From contig NZ_CP135963.1 of the NCBI RefSeq assembly GCF_032460525.1, positions 4,402,001-4,466,000 on the forward strand: 64,000 nt of DNA. Reading direction: 5' to 3'. This DNA is from Geodermatophilus sp. DSM 44513 (lineage in GTDB: Bacteria > Actinomycetota > Actinomycetes > Mycobacteriales > Geodermatophilaceae). A program made the translations under genes and the position numbers. Numbering within the stretch: the stretch's first letter is position 1; every line of letters begins with the position of its first letter. Positions 1 to 8,457 of the stretch are shown here, in pieces. Below the pieces are notes generated by a model. That model searched no databases, was not told the origin of the DNA, and was given only the letters and a program-made list of their open reading frames with translations.

Positions 1-42
1 GCCGGCGCGGTCGACGCGCTGCTGGCCCTGCCCGCCCCGTGA
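1..42 (+). CDS. 3' end of an upstream gene (partial)
   Basis: Only the last 13 codons and a TGA stop are inside the window; they read AGAVDALLALPAP. The stop overlaps the GTG start of the next gene as GTGA, so the two are probably co-transcribed and translationally coupled. Too little is present to name a family. Confidence 0.5.
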   Translation, partial: AGAVDALLALPAP

Positions 43-713
43 CGGGGGTGCCGACCCCGCTCGGTCCCGCCCGGGTCACCGCGACCGAGCCGCCCGGCCG
101 GGCCGCCGGCACGCTGGTGCTGGGCCACGGCGCCGGCGGGGGCCTGGGGTCGGTGGACCTGGTCGCGGTCACCGCGGCGGCGGCCGCGGCCGGGTGGCGG
201 GTGCTCGGGGTGGAGCAGCCCTGGCGGGTGGCCGGACGGCGGATCGCCCCGGCGCCGCCCCGGCTGGACGAGGCCTGGACGGCGGTGCTCGCCACGCTGC
301 GGGACGACGGCCGGCTGACCGGCGCGCTGGTGCTCGGCGGGCGCAGCGCCGGGGCCCGGGTGGCCTGCCGGACGGCGGCCGCGCTGGGGGCCGACGGCGT
401 GCTCTGCCTGGCCTTCCCGCTGCACCCGTCGGGCCGCCCGGAGAAGAGCCGCGCCGGCGAGCTGACCGCCGTCGAGCTGCCGCTGGGCGTCGTCCAGGGC
501 GAGCGGGACGCCTCCGGCCGCCCGGAGGACCTGGCCGCGGTGCTCACCGGGCGGCCGGGCGCGTCGCTCTACGCCGTCCCCGGCGACCACGCGCTGTCCC
601 GCGCCCCGGACGTCGTCGCGCTGGCCGCCGTCGACTGGCTGGGCGGGGTCGCCGGGAGACGCCCCGGCGACCCCGCGGACGTCAGCGGCGCCGGCGCCGG
701 ACGACCAGCGTGA
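39..713 (+). CDS. alpha/beta hydrolase of the KANL3/Tex30 type
   Basis: A 224-residue predicted soluble hydrolase. The N-terminal LVLGHGAGGG is the oxyanion-side HG motif. GGRSAGARV near residue 103 is the nucleophile elbow (G-x-S-x-G), and GDHALSR near the C-terminus supplies the likely catalytic histidine. This order matches the small Tex30/KANL3-like alpha/beta hydrolases, whose substrate is generally unknown. The GTG start overlaps the stop of the preceding gene (GTGA). The 3' end runs about 30 bases into the convergent coxG-like gene, so no terminator separates them. Confidence 0.8.
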   Translation: MTGVPTPLGPARVTATEPPGRAAGTLVLGHGAGGGLGSVDLVAVTAAAAAAGWRVLGVEQPWRVAGRRIAPAPPRLDEAWTAVLATLRDDGRLTGALVLGGRSAGARVACRTAAALGADGVLCLAFPLHPSGRPEKSRAGELTAVELPLGVVQGERDASGRPEDLAAVLTGRPGASLYAVPGDHALSRAPDVVALAAVDWLGGVAGRRPGDPADVSGAGAGRPA

Positions 714-1665
714 CGACCAGCAGCAGCGCCGCCACCCCGGCCAGCGGCGCGGCGTAGCGCGTCAGCGCCGCCCCACCGGCGACCTCGAGCAGGTCGATCG
801 GCTCGGGCTCCTCCTGCGCGGCAGCCGGCGGCCGGGGGACCTGGGCCACCGGGACCGTCGCGGGCGCGGCGGGTGCGGTGGCCGCGCTGGTCGCGGCGGT
901 CGTGATGGGGCTGGTGTCGGTCGCCCCCGCCGCCGCCGCCGTGCCGGTCGTGATCGGCGCGGTGTCGGTCGCCCGCGGTGCCGTGGCGGCCGCCGGCGCG
1001 GTGCCGTTCGCCGCCGCCGGTGCCGCGGCCCGGTCCGCGGTGGCCGCGGCGGACTCCTTGGCCGCCGCCGCGGTCGAGCGCGCCTTCTTCGCCACCGCGT
1101 TGTCCCCGGGCAGCTGCTCGGCGGTGGCGGCGACCTCCTCGGCGACGCCGGCCACGGTGGCCGTGGCCTTCTGCGCCGGGCCGGCCGCCGCCGGGGTCGC
1201 GGCGGCCGTCGCCCCCGCGTCGCCGGCGCCGAGCTGGGCGGCGAGCTTGTCGGCGAACTGGCCCAGCAGCTTGTTGCCGACGTCGGTCATGACACCGCGG
1301 CCGAACTGCGCCGGTCGGCCGGTGATGTTGAGGTCGGTGAGGACGTCGACCCGCGTGGTCTGGCCCTGGGCCTTGAGCTGGGCGGTGATGAGTGCGTTGG
1401 CGGTGCCGTTGCCGCGCTGGTCCTTGCCGCGGCCGTCGATCACCGCCCGGTGCGCCGCCTCGTCCTTCTCCACGAAGCTGGCCTTGCCCTGGTAGGTGAG
1501 GTTGATCGGGCCGAGCTTGACCTTGACCCGCCCGGTGAAGTCGTCACCCGTGACGGAGTCCAGCGCCGCACCGGGCATGCACGGCGCGATCCGCTCGATG
1601 TCCAGCAGCACCCGCCAGGCCTCGTCGATCGGCACGGGGACGGTGAACGAGTTCTCCAACTGCAC
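682..1665 (-). CDS. coxG: CoxG-like SRPBCC protein with C-terminal membrane anchor
   Basis: Predicted 327 residues. Residues 1-150 form an SRPBCC/CoxG domain (ENSFTVPVPIDEAW, IAPCMPGA, VKVKLGP), the family found with aerobic CO dehydrogenases and thought to help place or assemble the enzyme at the membrane. A long Ala/Thr/Pro-rich linker follows, then one hydrophobic helix and an RRRRR end at about 300-327, a tail anchor with the domain facing the cytosol. The GTG at 1665 is chosen because AGGAGGT lies just upstream and family homology begins there. It is the last gene of the coxSLM operon, 99 bases after coxM. Confidence 0.85.
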   Translation of the reverse strand: MQLENSFTVPVPIDEAWRVLLDIERIAPCMPGAALDSVTGDDFTGRVKVKLGPINLTYQGKASFVEKDEAAHRAVIDGRGKDQRGNGTANALITAQLKAQGQTTRVDVLTDLNITGRPAQFGRGVMTDVGNKLLGQFADKLAAQLGAGDAGATAAATPAAAGPAQKATATVAGVAEEVAATAEQLPGDNAVAKKARSTAAAAKESAAATADRAAAPAAANGTAPAAATAPRATDTAPITTGTAAAAGATDTSPITTAATSAATAPAAPATVPVAQVPRPPAAAQEEPEPIDLLEVAGGAALTRYAAPLAGVAALLLVVTLVVRRRRR

Positions 1666-1764
1666 GGTGCTACCTCCTGGGGGGCGTGGCACGGCCGGTC
1701 CGCCCCCGGGTCGAGGGCGGACCGGCCGATGCGGTCGAGCGGCTTCCGGAGCGGGTGATCGACG

Positions 1765-2622
1765 TTACATCCCCGCGGCCGCGGTGACGGCGCGGCGAGT
1801 CAGCACCTGCGCGAGGTGCTCGCGGTAGTCGGCCTGGGCGTTGAGGTCGCTGCTCGGGGACGTCCCCTCCGCCGCCGCCCGCGCCGCCGCGGCGATCGCC
1901 TCCGGGCTGGCCTCGGCACCGGCCAGGGCGGCCTCGACCGCGCTGGCCCGCAGCGGCGTCGGACCCATGTTGGTCAGCCCGACCCGCGCCTCGGCGATGT
2001 GCCCGTCCTCCCGGCGGACGACCGCGGCCACCGCCACGATCGACCACGCCTGCGCCACCCGGTTGAACTTCTCGTAGCGCACCCCCCACTCACCGGCCAG
2101 CTTGGGGACGCGGATCTCCACGAGCAGCTCCCCCTCCTCCAGCGCGGTGGTCAGGTAGTCGACGAAGAACTCCGCCGCCGGCACCGTGCGGCGTCCCCCC
2201 GGTCCGGCGAGGACGAAGTCCGCGTCCAGGGCCAGGGCCACCGCCGGCAGGTCGCCGGCCGGGTCGGCGTGCGCCAGGGCGCCCCCGAAGGTGCCCCGGG
2301 CGCGGGTCTGCCGGTCGGCCACCGTCTCGGTCGCCTCGGCGATCAGCGGCGCGAACTGCTGCACCAGCGGGTCGCGGATCACGTCGGCGTGGGTGGTCAT
2401 GGCGCCGATGACGATCGCGTCGCCGTCGTCCCGGACGCCGCGCAGCTCGGCGACACCACCGAGGTCGACCACCGTCTCCGGTGCGGCCAGCCGCAGCCGC
2501 ATGACCGGGATCAGCGACTGGCCGCCGGCCATGACCTTGACGTCGTCCCCGCCCTCGGCGACGGCCCGCAGGGCCTCCTCGACGGTGGTGGGACGCGCAT
2601 AACCGAAGGACGCGGGGATCAT
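1765..2622 (-). CDS. coxM: FAD-binding medium subunit of a CO dehydrogenase-type molybdo-hydroxylase
   Basis: A 285-residue CoxM/CutM-type flavoprotein. FAD-binding signatures are AGGQSLIPVMRLRL near residue 33 and TFGGALAHADPAGD near residue 105. It carries electrons between the iron-sulfur subunit and an external acceptor. The ATG at 2622 has GGAG about 8 bases upstream and starts at the family-typical MIPASFGYARP; an upstream in-frame start at 2661 would overlap coxL and looks wrong. The gene follows coxL by 28 bases. The order S-L-M differs from the M-S-L order of classical form I CODH. Confidence 0.9.
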   Translation of the reverse strand: MIPASFGYARPTTVEEALRAVAEGGDDVKVMAGGQSLIPVMRLRLAAPETVVDLGGVAELRGVRDDGDAIVIGAMTTHADVIRDPLVQQFAPLIAEATETVADRQTRARGTFGGALAHADPAGDLPAVALALDADFVLAGPGGRRTVPAAEFFVDYLTTALEEGELLVEIRVPKLAGEWGVRYEKFNRVAQAWSIVAVAAVVRREDGHIAEARVGLTNMGPTPLRASAVEAALAGAEASPEAIAAAARAAAEGTSPSSDLNAQADYREHLAQVLTRRAVTAAAGM

Positions 2623-2650
2623 GGCTTCACTCCAGAGTCGTTGCGGCGGA

Positions 2651-5143
2651 TCACCGGTCACCTCCGAGGGAGGACGCAGGGGTGGACACGCCGGACGTGC
2701 TCTCCGTGGAGGCCCCGCCGTAGGCGTTCGTGCCGGCGGTGGCGCGGTCGCCGCCGTCCCCGCCGTCGTGCAGCGCCCGCCAGACCCGCTCCGGGGTCAG
2801 CGGCATCCGGATGTCGCGCACCCCCAGGTGCCGGACGGCGTCCAGCGCGGCGTTGACCACCGCCGGGGTGCTGGCGATGCACCCGGCCTCCCCGACGCCC
2901 TTCGCGCCGATCGGGTTGCCCGGCGCCTCGTGCACCGTGTTGCCGGTGTCGAAGCTCGGCAGGTCGGCCGCCGAGGGCACCAGGTAGTCGACGAAGGTGC
3001 CGGTGGTGAGGTTGCCGTCGGCGTCGTAGACGGCCTCCTCGAACAGCGCCTGGGCGATGCCCTGGGCCAGCCCGCCGTGGATCTGCCCCTCCACGATGAG
3101 CGGGTTGACGATCGTGCCGACGTCGTCCACGCAGGCGTACTTGCGGATCCTGACCGCCCCGGTGTCGGTGTCGACCTCCATGGCACAGATGTGCGTGCCG
3201 TGCGGGAAGGAGAAGTTCTCCGGGTCGAACGTCGCGTCGGCGTCGATCGAGGGCTCCATGCCGTCGGGCAGGTTGTGCGCCGCGAAGGTGGCCAGCGCGA
3301 TCTCCTGGATGGCGAGCTCTGCCCCCGGGGTGCCGCGGACGGAGAACTTCCCGTCGGTGAACTGCAGGTCCTCCTCGCTGGCCTCCAGCAGGTGGGCGGC
3401 GATCCGGCGGGCCTTGGCGACCACCTTCTCCGCGGCGTTGACCACCGCCGCCCCGCCGACGACCAGCGAGCGGGAGCCGTAGGTGTCCATGCCGCGGGGG
3501 GCGACCGAGGTGTCGCCGTGCAGCACCTCGACGTCCTCGAAGGGCACCCCGAGCCGGTCGGCGACCAACTGGCTCCACGCGGTCTCGTGGCCCTGGCCGT
3601 GCGGCGTGGACCCGGTGACCACCTCCACCTTGCCGGTGGGCAGCATCCGGATGGAGGCGTGCTCCCACCCGCCGGCGCCGTAGGACAGCGAACCGAGCAC
3701 CCGGGAGGGCGCCAGGCCGCACATCTCGGTGAAGGTGGAGAAACCGATGCCCAGCTGGACCGGGTTCCCGGACTCCCGGCGGCGCTGCTGCTCGGCGCGC
3801 AGCTCGTCGTAGCCGATCAGGTCCAGCGCCTGCTGCGTGGCGGTCTCGTAGTCACCGCTGTCGTAGGTCATCCCGGCCACCGTGGTGAACGGGAACTCCT
3901 CGGCCTTGATCCAGTTCTTCCGCCGCAGCTCCAGGGCGTCCATGCCGAGCTCGGCGGCGAGCTCGTCCATGATCCGCTCGATGGCGAAGGTCGCCTCGGG
4001 CCGGCCGGCGCCGCGGTAGGCGTCGGTGGGCACCTTGTTGGTGAACACCCCGTCGCACTCGAAGCGGTAGGCCGGGAACTTGTAGATGCCGTTGAACATG
4101 AAGGCACCGAGCACCGGGACGCCGGGGCTGACCAGGCGCAGGTAGGCGCCCATGTCGGCGAGGATCCGGCAGCGCAGGCCCTTGACGTTGCCCTCGCGGT
4201 CGGCGGCGATGTCGATGTACTGGACCTGGTCGCGCCCGTGGTGGGCGGTCATCAGCGACTCACTGCGGCTCTCGGTCCACTTGACCGGCTTGCCCAGGCG
4301 GCGGGCCACCAGCAGGCTGATGACCTCCTCCGGGGTGACCTGCAGCTTGCCGCCGAACCCGCCGCCCACGTCGGGGGCGACCACGCGCAGCTTGTGCTCG
4401 GGCACCCCGGTGACCATGGCCAGCATCACGCGCAGGATGTGCGGCACCTGGGTGGCCGACCACATCGTGTAGTTGTCGCCCTGCGGCTGGACGACCACCG
4501 AGCGCGGCTCCATGAACGCCGGGATCAGCCGCTGCTGCACGAACCGCCGGCTCACCACGACCTCGGCATCGGCGAAGGCCTGGTCGGTGTCGGTCCCGGT
4601 GCCGGCCTCCCCGCCGTCGAAGACGAAGTGGAAGCTGCGGTTGGACTCCAGGTGGTCGTGGGTGAGCGCGGCGCCCTCGGCGACCGCCTCCTCCATGTCC
4701 AGCACCGGGGTCAGCACGTCGTAGTCGACGTCCACCAGCTCGACGGCGTCCTGCGCGGCGGCCTTGCTGCGCGCCACGATCACCGCGACGGCCTCGCCGA
4801 CGTGGTTGACCTCGTCCACCGCGATCGAGGGGTGGCCCGGGTTGACCATGTCGGGGGTGACCGGCCACGCGCAGGGCAGCGAGCCCTGCTCGTCGGCCAC
4901 GTCGCGGCCGGTGAGCACGGTGACCACGCCCGGCGCCTCCTGCGCGGCGCTGACGTCGATGGCGGTGATCTTCGCGTGTGCCACGGGGCTGCGGACGACG
5001 GCCAGGTGCAGCATGCCGGGCAGGACCATGTTGTCGGTCCACGTCGTCGCGCCGGTGATCAGCCGGGCGTCCTCCTTGCGACGGCGGGCCTTGCCGACCT
5101 CGCGCTCCGGCGCCTGCGCCGGGCGGTCCTCGACGGCGGTCAT
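2651..5143 (-). CDS. coxL: molybdopterin-binding large subunit, form II CoxL type
   Basis: An 830-residue catalytic subunit of the xanthine oxidase family that binds Mo-molybdopterin cytosine dinucleotide. The active-site loop near residue 375 reads AYRGAGR, the form II signature. Form I, true CO-oxidising CoxL, has AYxCSFR with the copper-binding cysteine, which is absent here. GGGFGGK (Moco binding) and GVGEAGC with the catalytic Glu near residue 748 are present. The ATG at 5143 overlaps the coxS stop (ATGA). The physiological substrate of form II enzymes is not settled, so annotation as CO dehydrogenase should be cautious; an aldehyde or heterocycle hydroxylase is possible. Confidence 0.9.
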   Translation of the reverse strand: MTAVEDRPAQAPEREVGKARRRKEDARLITGATTWTDNMVLPGMLHLAVVRSPVAHAKITAIDVSAAQEAPGVVTVLTGRDVADEQGSLPCAWPVTPDMVNPGHPSIAVDEVNHVGEAVAVIVARSKAAAQDAVELVDVDYDVLTPVLDMEEAVAEGAALTHDHLESNRSFHFVFDGGEAGTGTDTDQAFADAEVVVSRRFVQQRLIPAFMEPRSVVVQPQGDNYTMWSATQVPHILRVMLAMVTGVPEHKLRVVAPDVGGGFGGKLQVTPEEVISLLVARRLGKPVKWTESRSESLMTAHHGRDQVQYIDIAADREGNVKGLRCRILADMGAYLRLVSPGVPVLGAFMFNGIYKFPAYRFECDGVFTNKVPTDAYRGAGRPEATFAIERIMDELAAELGMDALELRRKNWIKAEEFPFTTVAGMTYDSGDYETATQQALDLIGYDELRAEQQRRRESGNPVQLGIGFSTFTEMCGLAPSRVLGSLSYGAGGWEHASIRMLPTGKVEVVTGSTPHGQGHETAWSQLVADRLGVPFEDVEVLHGDTSVAPRGMDTYGSRSLVVGGAAVVNAAEKVVAKARRIAAHLLEASEEDLQFTDGKFSVRGTPGAELAIQEIALATFAAHNLPDGMEPSIDADATFDPENFSFPHGTHICAMEVDTDTGAVRIRKYACVDDVGTIVNPLIVEGQIHGGLAQGIAQALFEEAVYDADGNLTTGTFVDYLVPSAADLPSFDTGNTVHEAPGNPIGAKGVGEAGCIASTPAVVNAALDAVRHLGVRDIRMPLTPERVWRALHDGGDGGDRATAGTNAYGGASTESTSGVSTPASSLGGDR

Positions 5144-5694
5144 GCCTGCCCCACCACGTGCGGCGCGGCGGCGGTGTCGACCTCGGCCGGGGCGGCGTGG
5201 GTGGGTCGGGCGGACCCGTTGCCCTGGGTGCGCATCTCGCCGGCGGCCTGCTGGACCGCGCGGACGATGTTCTGGTAACCGGTGCAGCGGCAGAGGTTGC
5301 CCTCGATGCCCTCGCGGATCTCGTGCTCGCTCGGGTCGGGGTTCTCGTTCAGCAGGTCGACCGAGGCCATGATCATCCCCGGCGTGCAGAACCCGCACTG
5401 CAGGCCGTGCATCTCGTGGAACGCCCGCTGCATCGGGTGCAGGTCGCCGCCCTGCGGCGTGAGCCCCTCGATGGTGGTGACCTCGCCGCCGTCGCTCTGC
5501 ACGGCCAGCACGGTGCAGGACTTCACCGCGACGCCGTCCAGGTGGACGGTGCAGGAGCCGCAGTTGCTGGTGTCGCAGCCGACGACGGTGCCCACCTTGC
5601 CGAGCTGCTCCCTCAGGTAGTGCACCAGCAGGGTCCGGGGTTCGACGTCGTCGGTGTACGTCACCCCGTCCACCCGCACGTTGATCTGGGTCAC
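5140..5694 (-). CDS. coxS: 2Fe-2S small subunit of the form II CODH-like hydroxylase
   Basis: A 184-residue CoxS-type ferredoxin subunit. The plant-type cluster cysteines are C40, C45, C48 and C60 ([10 protein letters not shown] then C). The second cluster uses C100, C103, C135 and C137 (CGFC and CRC). It relays electrons from the Mo centre to the FAD subunit. The GTG start at 5694 has GGAGGAACC directly upstream. About 20 C-terminal residues after the second cluster are low complexity. First gene of the S-L-M-G operon; an iron-box-like sequence lies about 80 bases upstream, which may link expression to iron. Confidence 0.9.
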   Translation of the reverse strand: MTQINVRVDGVTYTDDVEPRTLLVHYLREQLGKVGTVVGCDTSNCGSCTVHLDGVAVKSCTVLAVQSDGGEVTTIEGLTPQGGDLHPMQRAFHEMHGLQCGFCTPGMIMASVDLLNENPDPSEHEIREGIEGNLCRCTGYQNIVRAVQQAAGEMRTQGNGSARPTHAAPAEVDTAAAPHVVGQA

Positions 5695-5773
5695 GGTTCC
5701 TCCGCTCCTCCGCAGGGTGTGGGCCGCGGGCACACGGCCCCGCCTGGTGCGGATCCTCGCGACCGACACGTGA

Positions 5774-5792
5774 CTTAGGCCACGCTTACCTA
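5774..5792. promoter_or_regulatory. IdeR/DtxR-like iron box upstream of coxS
   Basis: TTAGGCCACGCTTACCTAC matches 14 of 19 positions of the known IdeR/DtxR consensus, including both outer half-site cores TTAGG and CCTA. It lies 80 bases upstream of the coxS start in the 306-base gap 5695-6000 between coxS and the siderophore-binding gene. The rest of the gap, 5793-5966, shows no gene or strong hairpin. The regulatory role is inferred. Confidence 0.5.
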
Positions 5793-5966
5793 CTCCGGGC
5801 TGGCGTCGTCCGGCCCGCAGTCGCGGCTCCACTCGGGGTGAAGCCCCGCACCAGCAGCAGTCTCGCCGATACACGATCCGCGGGTGCGGAGAGTGGGCAA
5901 CGTTGCAGCCGGGTTGCACGGACGGGTTCGCGGAGACCCGGGGAGGACCGCTCCAGGGACACGTAG

Positions 5967-5985
5967 TTAGGTGAGCCTGTCCTGC
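5967..5985. promoter_or_regulatory. IdeR/DtxR-like iron box upstream of the siderophore-binding lipoprotein
   Basis: TTAGGTGAGCCTGTCCTGC matches 14 of 19 positions of the IdeR consensus, with a perfect left half TTAGGT. It ends 15 bases before the ATG of the downstream iron-siderophore binding protein, next to the GGAGG ribosome site. This position and the product make iron repression likely. Confidence 0.6.
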
Positions 5986-6000
5986 TCTGGAGGTACGTCC

Positions 6001-7005
6001 ATGTCCGTCCACCCGTCCCTGCGCGGCGCCGCCCTGCTCGTCGCCACCGTCCTGGTCGCCGGCTGCGGCTCCGCCGACACCACGTCCTCCGGGGGGACCG
6101 GCGCGACCGGTGACGCCCCGTCCGGCTCCGGGGGGTTCCCGGTGACCGTCGAGACGGCGTTCGGCGCCGTCGAGGTGCCCGAGGAGCCCCAGCGGGTGGT
6201 CGCCCTCGGATGGTCGGACGCCGAGACCGCGCTGGCGCTGGGTGTCCAGCCGGTCGGCGCCAGCGACTGGCTGGCCTTCGGCGGCGAGGGCGTCGGCCCC
6301 TGGGCGGAGGGTCGCTACGACGAGGCCCCGGAGCTCATCGAGACGCTGGAGCCCAGCCTGGAGGCGGTCGCCGCGCTGGACCCGGACCTCATCCTGGACA
6401 CCCGCTCCCCCGCCACCCAGGAGCGCCACGACGCGCTCAGCCGGATCGCCTCGACGATCGGCCAGCCCGAGGGGGTGGGCGCCTACCAGACGACCTGGCA
6501 GCAGCAGCTGGAGCTGGTCGGCCGGGCGCTGGGCCGGGAGCAGGAGGCCGCGGACCTTCGGGCCGAGGTCGAGCAGCAGTTCAGCGAGGCCGCCGAGGCC
6601 AACCCGGGGTTCGCGGGCACCGAGGTCGCCGTCGGCGCCTACACCTCCGAGGGCTTCAGCGCCTACGTCAGCGGGGACCCCCGCGTGGACTTCATGGAGA
6701 CCCTGGGCTTCGTCAACTCACCGGCCGTCCAGGACCTCGCCGGCGAGAGCTTCGCCGTGTCGCTCAGCGAGGAGCAGGTGCCGCTGCTGGACGCGCCGCT
6801 GACCGTCGTCTTCCCGATCTTCGTCGACGCCGCGCAGATCACCGGCAACCCGCTGTGGCAGTCGCTGCCCGCGGTGCAGGAGGGCAACGCGCTGGTGCTG
6901 GAGGACCAGACGCTGTCCAACGCCTTCTCCAGCGGCTCGGCCCTCGGTACGCAGTACGCGTTGGACAACGCCGTCCCGCTGTTCGCCGAGACGCTGGCTC
7001 CCTAG
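6001..7005 (+). CDS. iron-siderophore ABC transporter substrate-binding lipoprotein
   Basis: A 334-residue periplasmic-binding-type lipoprotein of the FepB/FecB (TroA fold) class. A signal peptide with lipobox VAGC places the acylated Cys at residue 22. The mature domain has the class signatures [19 protein letters not shown] and the central long-helix region. It should capture ferric siderophores at the cell surface for an ABC importer, but no permease or ATPase gene is adjacent. The ATG at 6001 has TGGAGG 7 bases upstream; an upstream ATG-like start at 5971 would overlap the iron box. Confidence 0.88.
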   Translation: MSVHPSLRGAALLVATVLVAGCGSADTTSSGGTGATGDAPSGSGGFPVTVETAFGAVEVPEEPQRVVALGWSDAETALALGVQPVGASDWLAFGGEGVGPWAEGRYDEAPELIETLEPSLEAVAALDPDLILDTRSPATQERHDALSRIASTIGQPEGVGAYQTTWQQQLELVGRALGREQEAADLRAEVEQQFSEAAEANPGFAGTEVAVGAYTSEGFSAYVSGDPRVDFMETLGFVNSPAVQDLAGESFAVSLSEEQVPLLDAPLTVVFPIFVDAAQITGNPLWQSLPAVQEGNALVLEDQTLSNAFSSGSALGTQYALDNAVPLFAETLAP

Positions 7006-7008
7006 GGG

Positions 7009-8238
7009 TCAGCCGGCCGGTGCGGGCGCCGTCCGCACCGGCCCGGCCCGGCGGTCCCGCCGGCGCAGCAGCGCCGACGCGGCCAGCGCGACCAGCCCGA
7101 CCGCGGCCAGCCCCGTCCCGACGGCGGCCGGGGCGGTCCAGCCCAGCCCTGCCGCGATCACCACGCCGCCGACCCACGCCCCCAGCGCGTTGGCCGCGTT
7201 CAGCGCGGAGTGGTTGAGCGCGGCGCCGAGCATCTGCGCGTCGCCGGCGACCTCCATCAGCCGCAGCTGCAGGGTCACGACCAGCACCGAGGCGGTGCCG
7301 GACAGCAGGAACAGCGTGACCAGCAGCGCCGGGGCCCGACCGCCGACCAGTGCCACGACCGCCAGCAGCCCACCCAGGGTGACCATCGCGCCGACCAGCG
7401 AGCGGAACAGCGCGACGTCGGCGAGCCGGCCGCCGAGCACGGTCCCCAGCACGCCGCCCACCCCGAAGATCAGCAGCACCCACGGCACCGCGCCGCGCGG
7501 CAGCCCGGCCTCCTCGGTGGTGAGCGGGGCGATGTAGCTGTAGACGGCGAACACGCCGCCGAAGCCGACCGTGGCCACCAGCAGGGTCAGCAGCACCTGC
7601 GGACGGCGCAGCGCGGCCAGCTCGGTGGCGACGGTGACCTCGCTGCGGCCGGGCGTCGCCGGGACGAGCGCCAGGACCGCCGCCACGGTGGCCGCGGCCA
7701 GCACGACGACCGCCCAGTAGGCCGCCCGCCAGCCCAGCGTCTGCCCGAGCCAGGTCGCCGCGGGGACACCGGCCACGGTCGCCACGGCCAGGCCGAGCAT
7801 CACCGAGCTGACCGCCCGCCCGCGCAACTCGGCGCGGACCAGCGAGGCGGCCACCAGCGAGGCCACCCCGAAGTAGGCACCGTGCGGCAGGCCGCTGACG
7901 AACCGGGCGAGCAGCAGCGAGGTGTGGCCGGCGGCCAGCGCGCTGCCCAGGTTGCCGAGCAGGAAGGCCGCCATGAGCGCCACCAGCAGCCCTCGGCGGG
8001 GCAGCCGGGCACCGAGCGCGGCGATGACCGGGGCGCCCACCACCACGCCCAGCGCGTAGGCGGAGATGACCTGCCCGGCGGTGGGGATGTCGACGCCCAC
8101 GCCGGCGGCGATCTCGGGGAGCACGCCCATCGTCACGAACTCGGTGGTGCCGATGGCGAAGCCGCCGAGGGCGAGGGCGAGGACGGCGGCGACGACCCGC
8201 CGGGTACCGGTCGTGGCGACATCGGGCGGTGCGGTCAC
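7009..8238 (-). CDS. MFS transporter, DHA1 (AraJ/YdhP-like) family
   Basis: A 409-residue protein with about 12 hydrophobic segments. The first helix region GGFAIGTTEFVTMGVLPEIA and the loop GARLPRRG are typical of DHA1 drug or sugar efflux proteins of the AraJ/PbuE/Cmx group. The substrate cannot be told from sequence. I start at GTG 8238. The same frame stays open upstream to 8400, but those 54 codons are a translated 51-bp tandem repeat with no homology. No clear Shine-Dalgarno is visible, so the message may be leaderless. It is convergent with the siderophore-binding gene, 3 bases apart. Confidence 0.8.
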   Translation of the reverse strand: MTAPPDVATTGTRRVVAAVLALALGGFAIGTTEFVTMGVLPEIAAGVGVDIPTAGQVISAYALGVVVGAPVIAALGARLPRRGLLVALMAAFLLGNLGSALAAGHTSLLLARFVSGLPHGAYFGVASLVAASLVRAELRGRAVSSVMLGLAVATVAGVPAATWLGQTLGWRAAYWAVVVLAAATVAAVLALVPATPGRSEVTVATELAALRRPQVLLTLLVATVGFGGVFAVYSYIAPLTTEEAGLPRGAVPWVLLIFGVGGVLGTVLGGRLADVALFRSLVGAMVTLGGLLAVVALVGGRAPALLVTLFLLSGTASVLVVTLQLRLMEVAGDAQMLGAALNHSALNAANALGAWVGGVVIAAGLGWTAPAAVGTGLAAVGLVALAASALLRRRDRRAGPVRTAPAPAG

Positions 8239-8276
8239 GTGGGAGGAGCAAGGCGGCCGGGTCAGGTCACATTCCC

Positions 8277-8398
8277 GGTGACCTGCCGGCACGGCCACGG
8301 CCCCGTCCAGAGGCTCGCCGCGAGCCCGGTGACGTGCTGGCACGGCCACGGCCCCGTCCAGAGGCTCGCCGCGAGCTCGGTGACGTGCTGGAACGGCC
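8277..8398 (-). repeat. 51-bp tandem repeat made of right halves of the stop-codon element
   Basis: Two full units (8277-8327 and 8328-8378) and a 20-base partial third, which runs into the element at 8395-8457. Read on the minus strand, each unit carries GCTCGCGGCGAGCCTCTG plus a GGACGGGGCC tail, the right half of the dispersed element, joined to a GTGGCCGTGCCxGCAxGTCACC spacer. The left halves are missing. Fills most of the 216-base gap between the GAF regulator and the MFS gene. Confidence 0.8.
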
Positions 8399-8457
8399 AC
8401 CCTGCAGGGTCCCGCGCCGAGCCTGCGAGGCGTGGGGGGCAGGGTGGTCCTTCTTCA
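8395..8457 (-). repeat. stop-codon-associated structured element, copy A
   Basis: On the minus strand it starts with the TGA stop of the GAF regulator (TGAAGAAGGACC). It has stem arm ACCCTGC (paired with GCAGGGT at the other end), the conserved loop CCCCCCAC..CTCGC..GCTCG..GCGGGACCCT, and closes with GGCC. The stem is perfect over 7 bp, plus a GG/CC extension. It may act as a transcription terminator; see the family finding. Confidence 0.75.

Noticed and set aside
2621..5278. 885-codon plus-strand frame opposite coxL
   Set aside because: Perfect shadow of coxL; no domain recognisable, while coxL on the other strand has full catalytic motifs.
7009..8400. MFS protein with a 54-residue N-terminal extension
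   Set aside because: The extension is the 51-bp repeat read in frame (VPARHRARGEPLDGAVA twice); the family N-terminus begins right after it.
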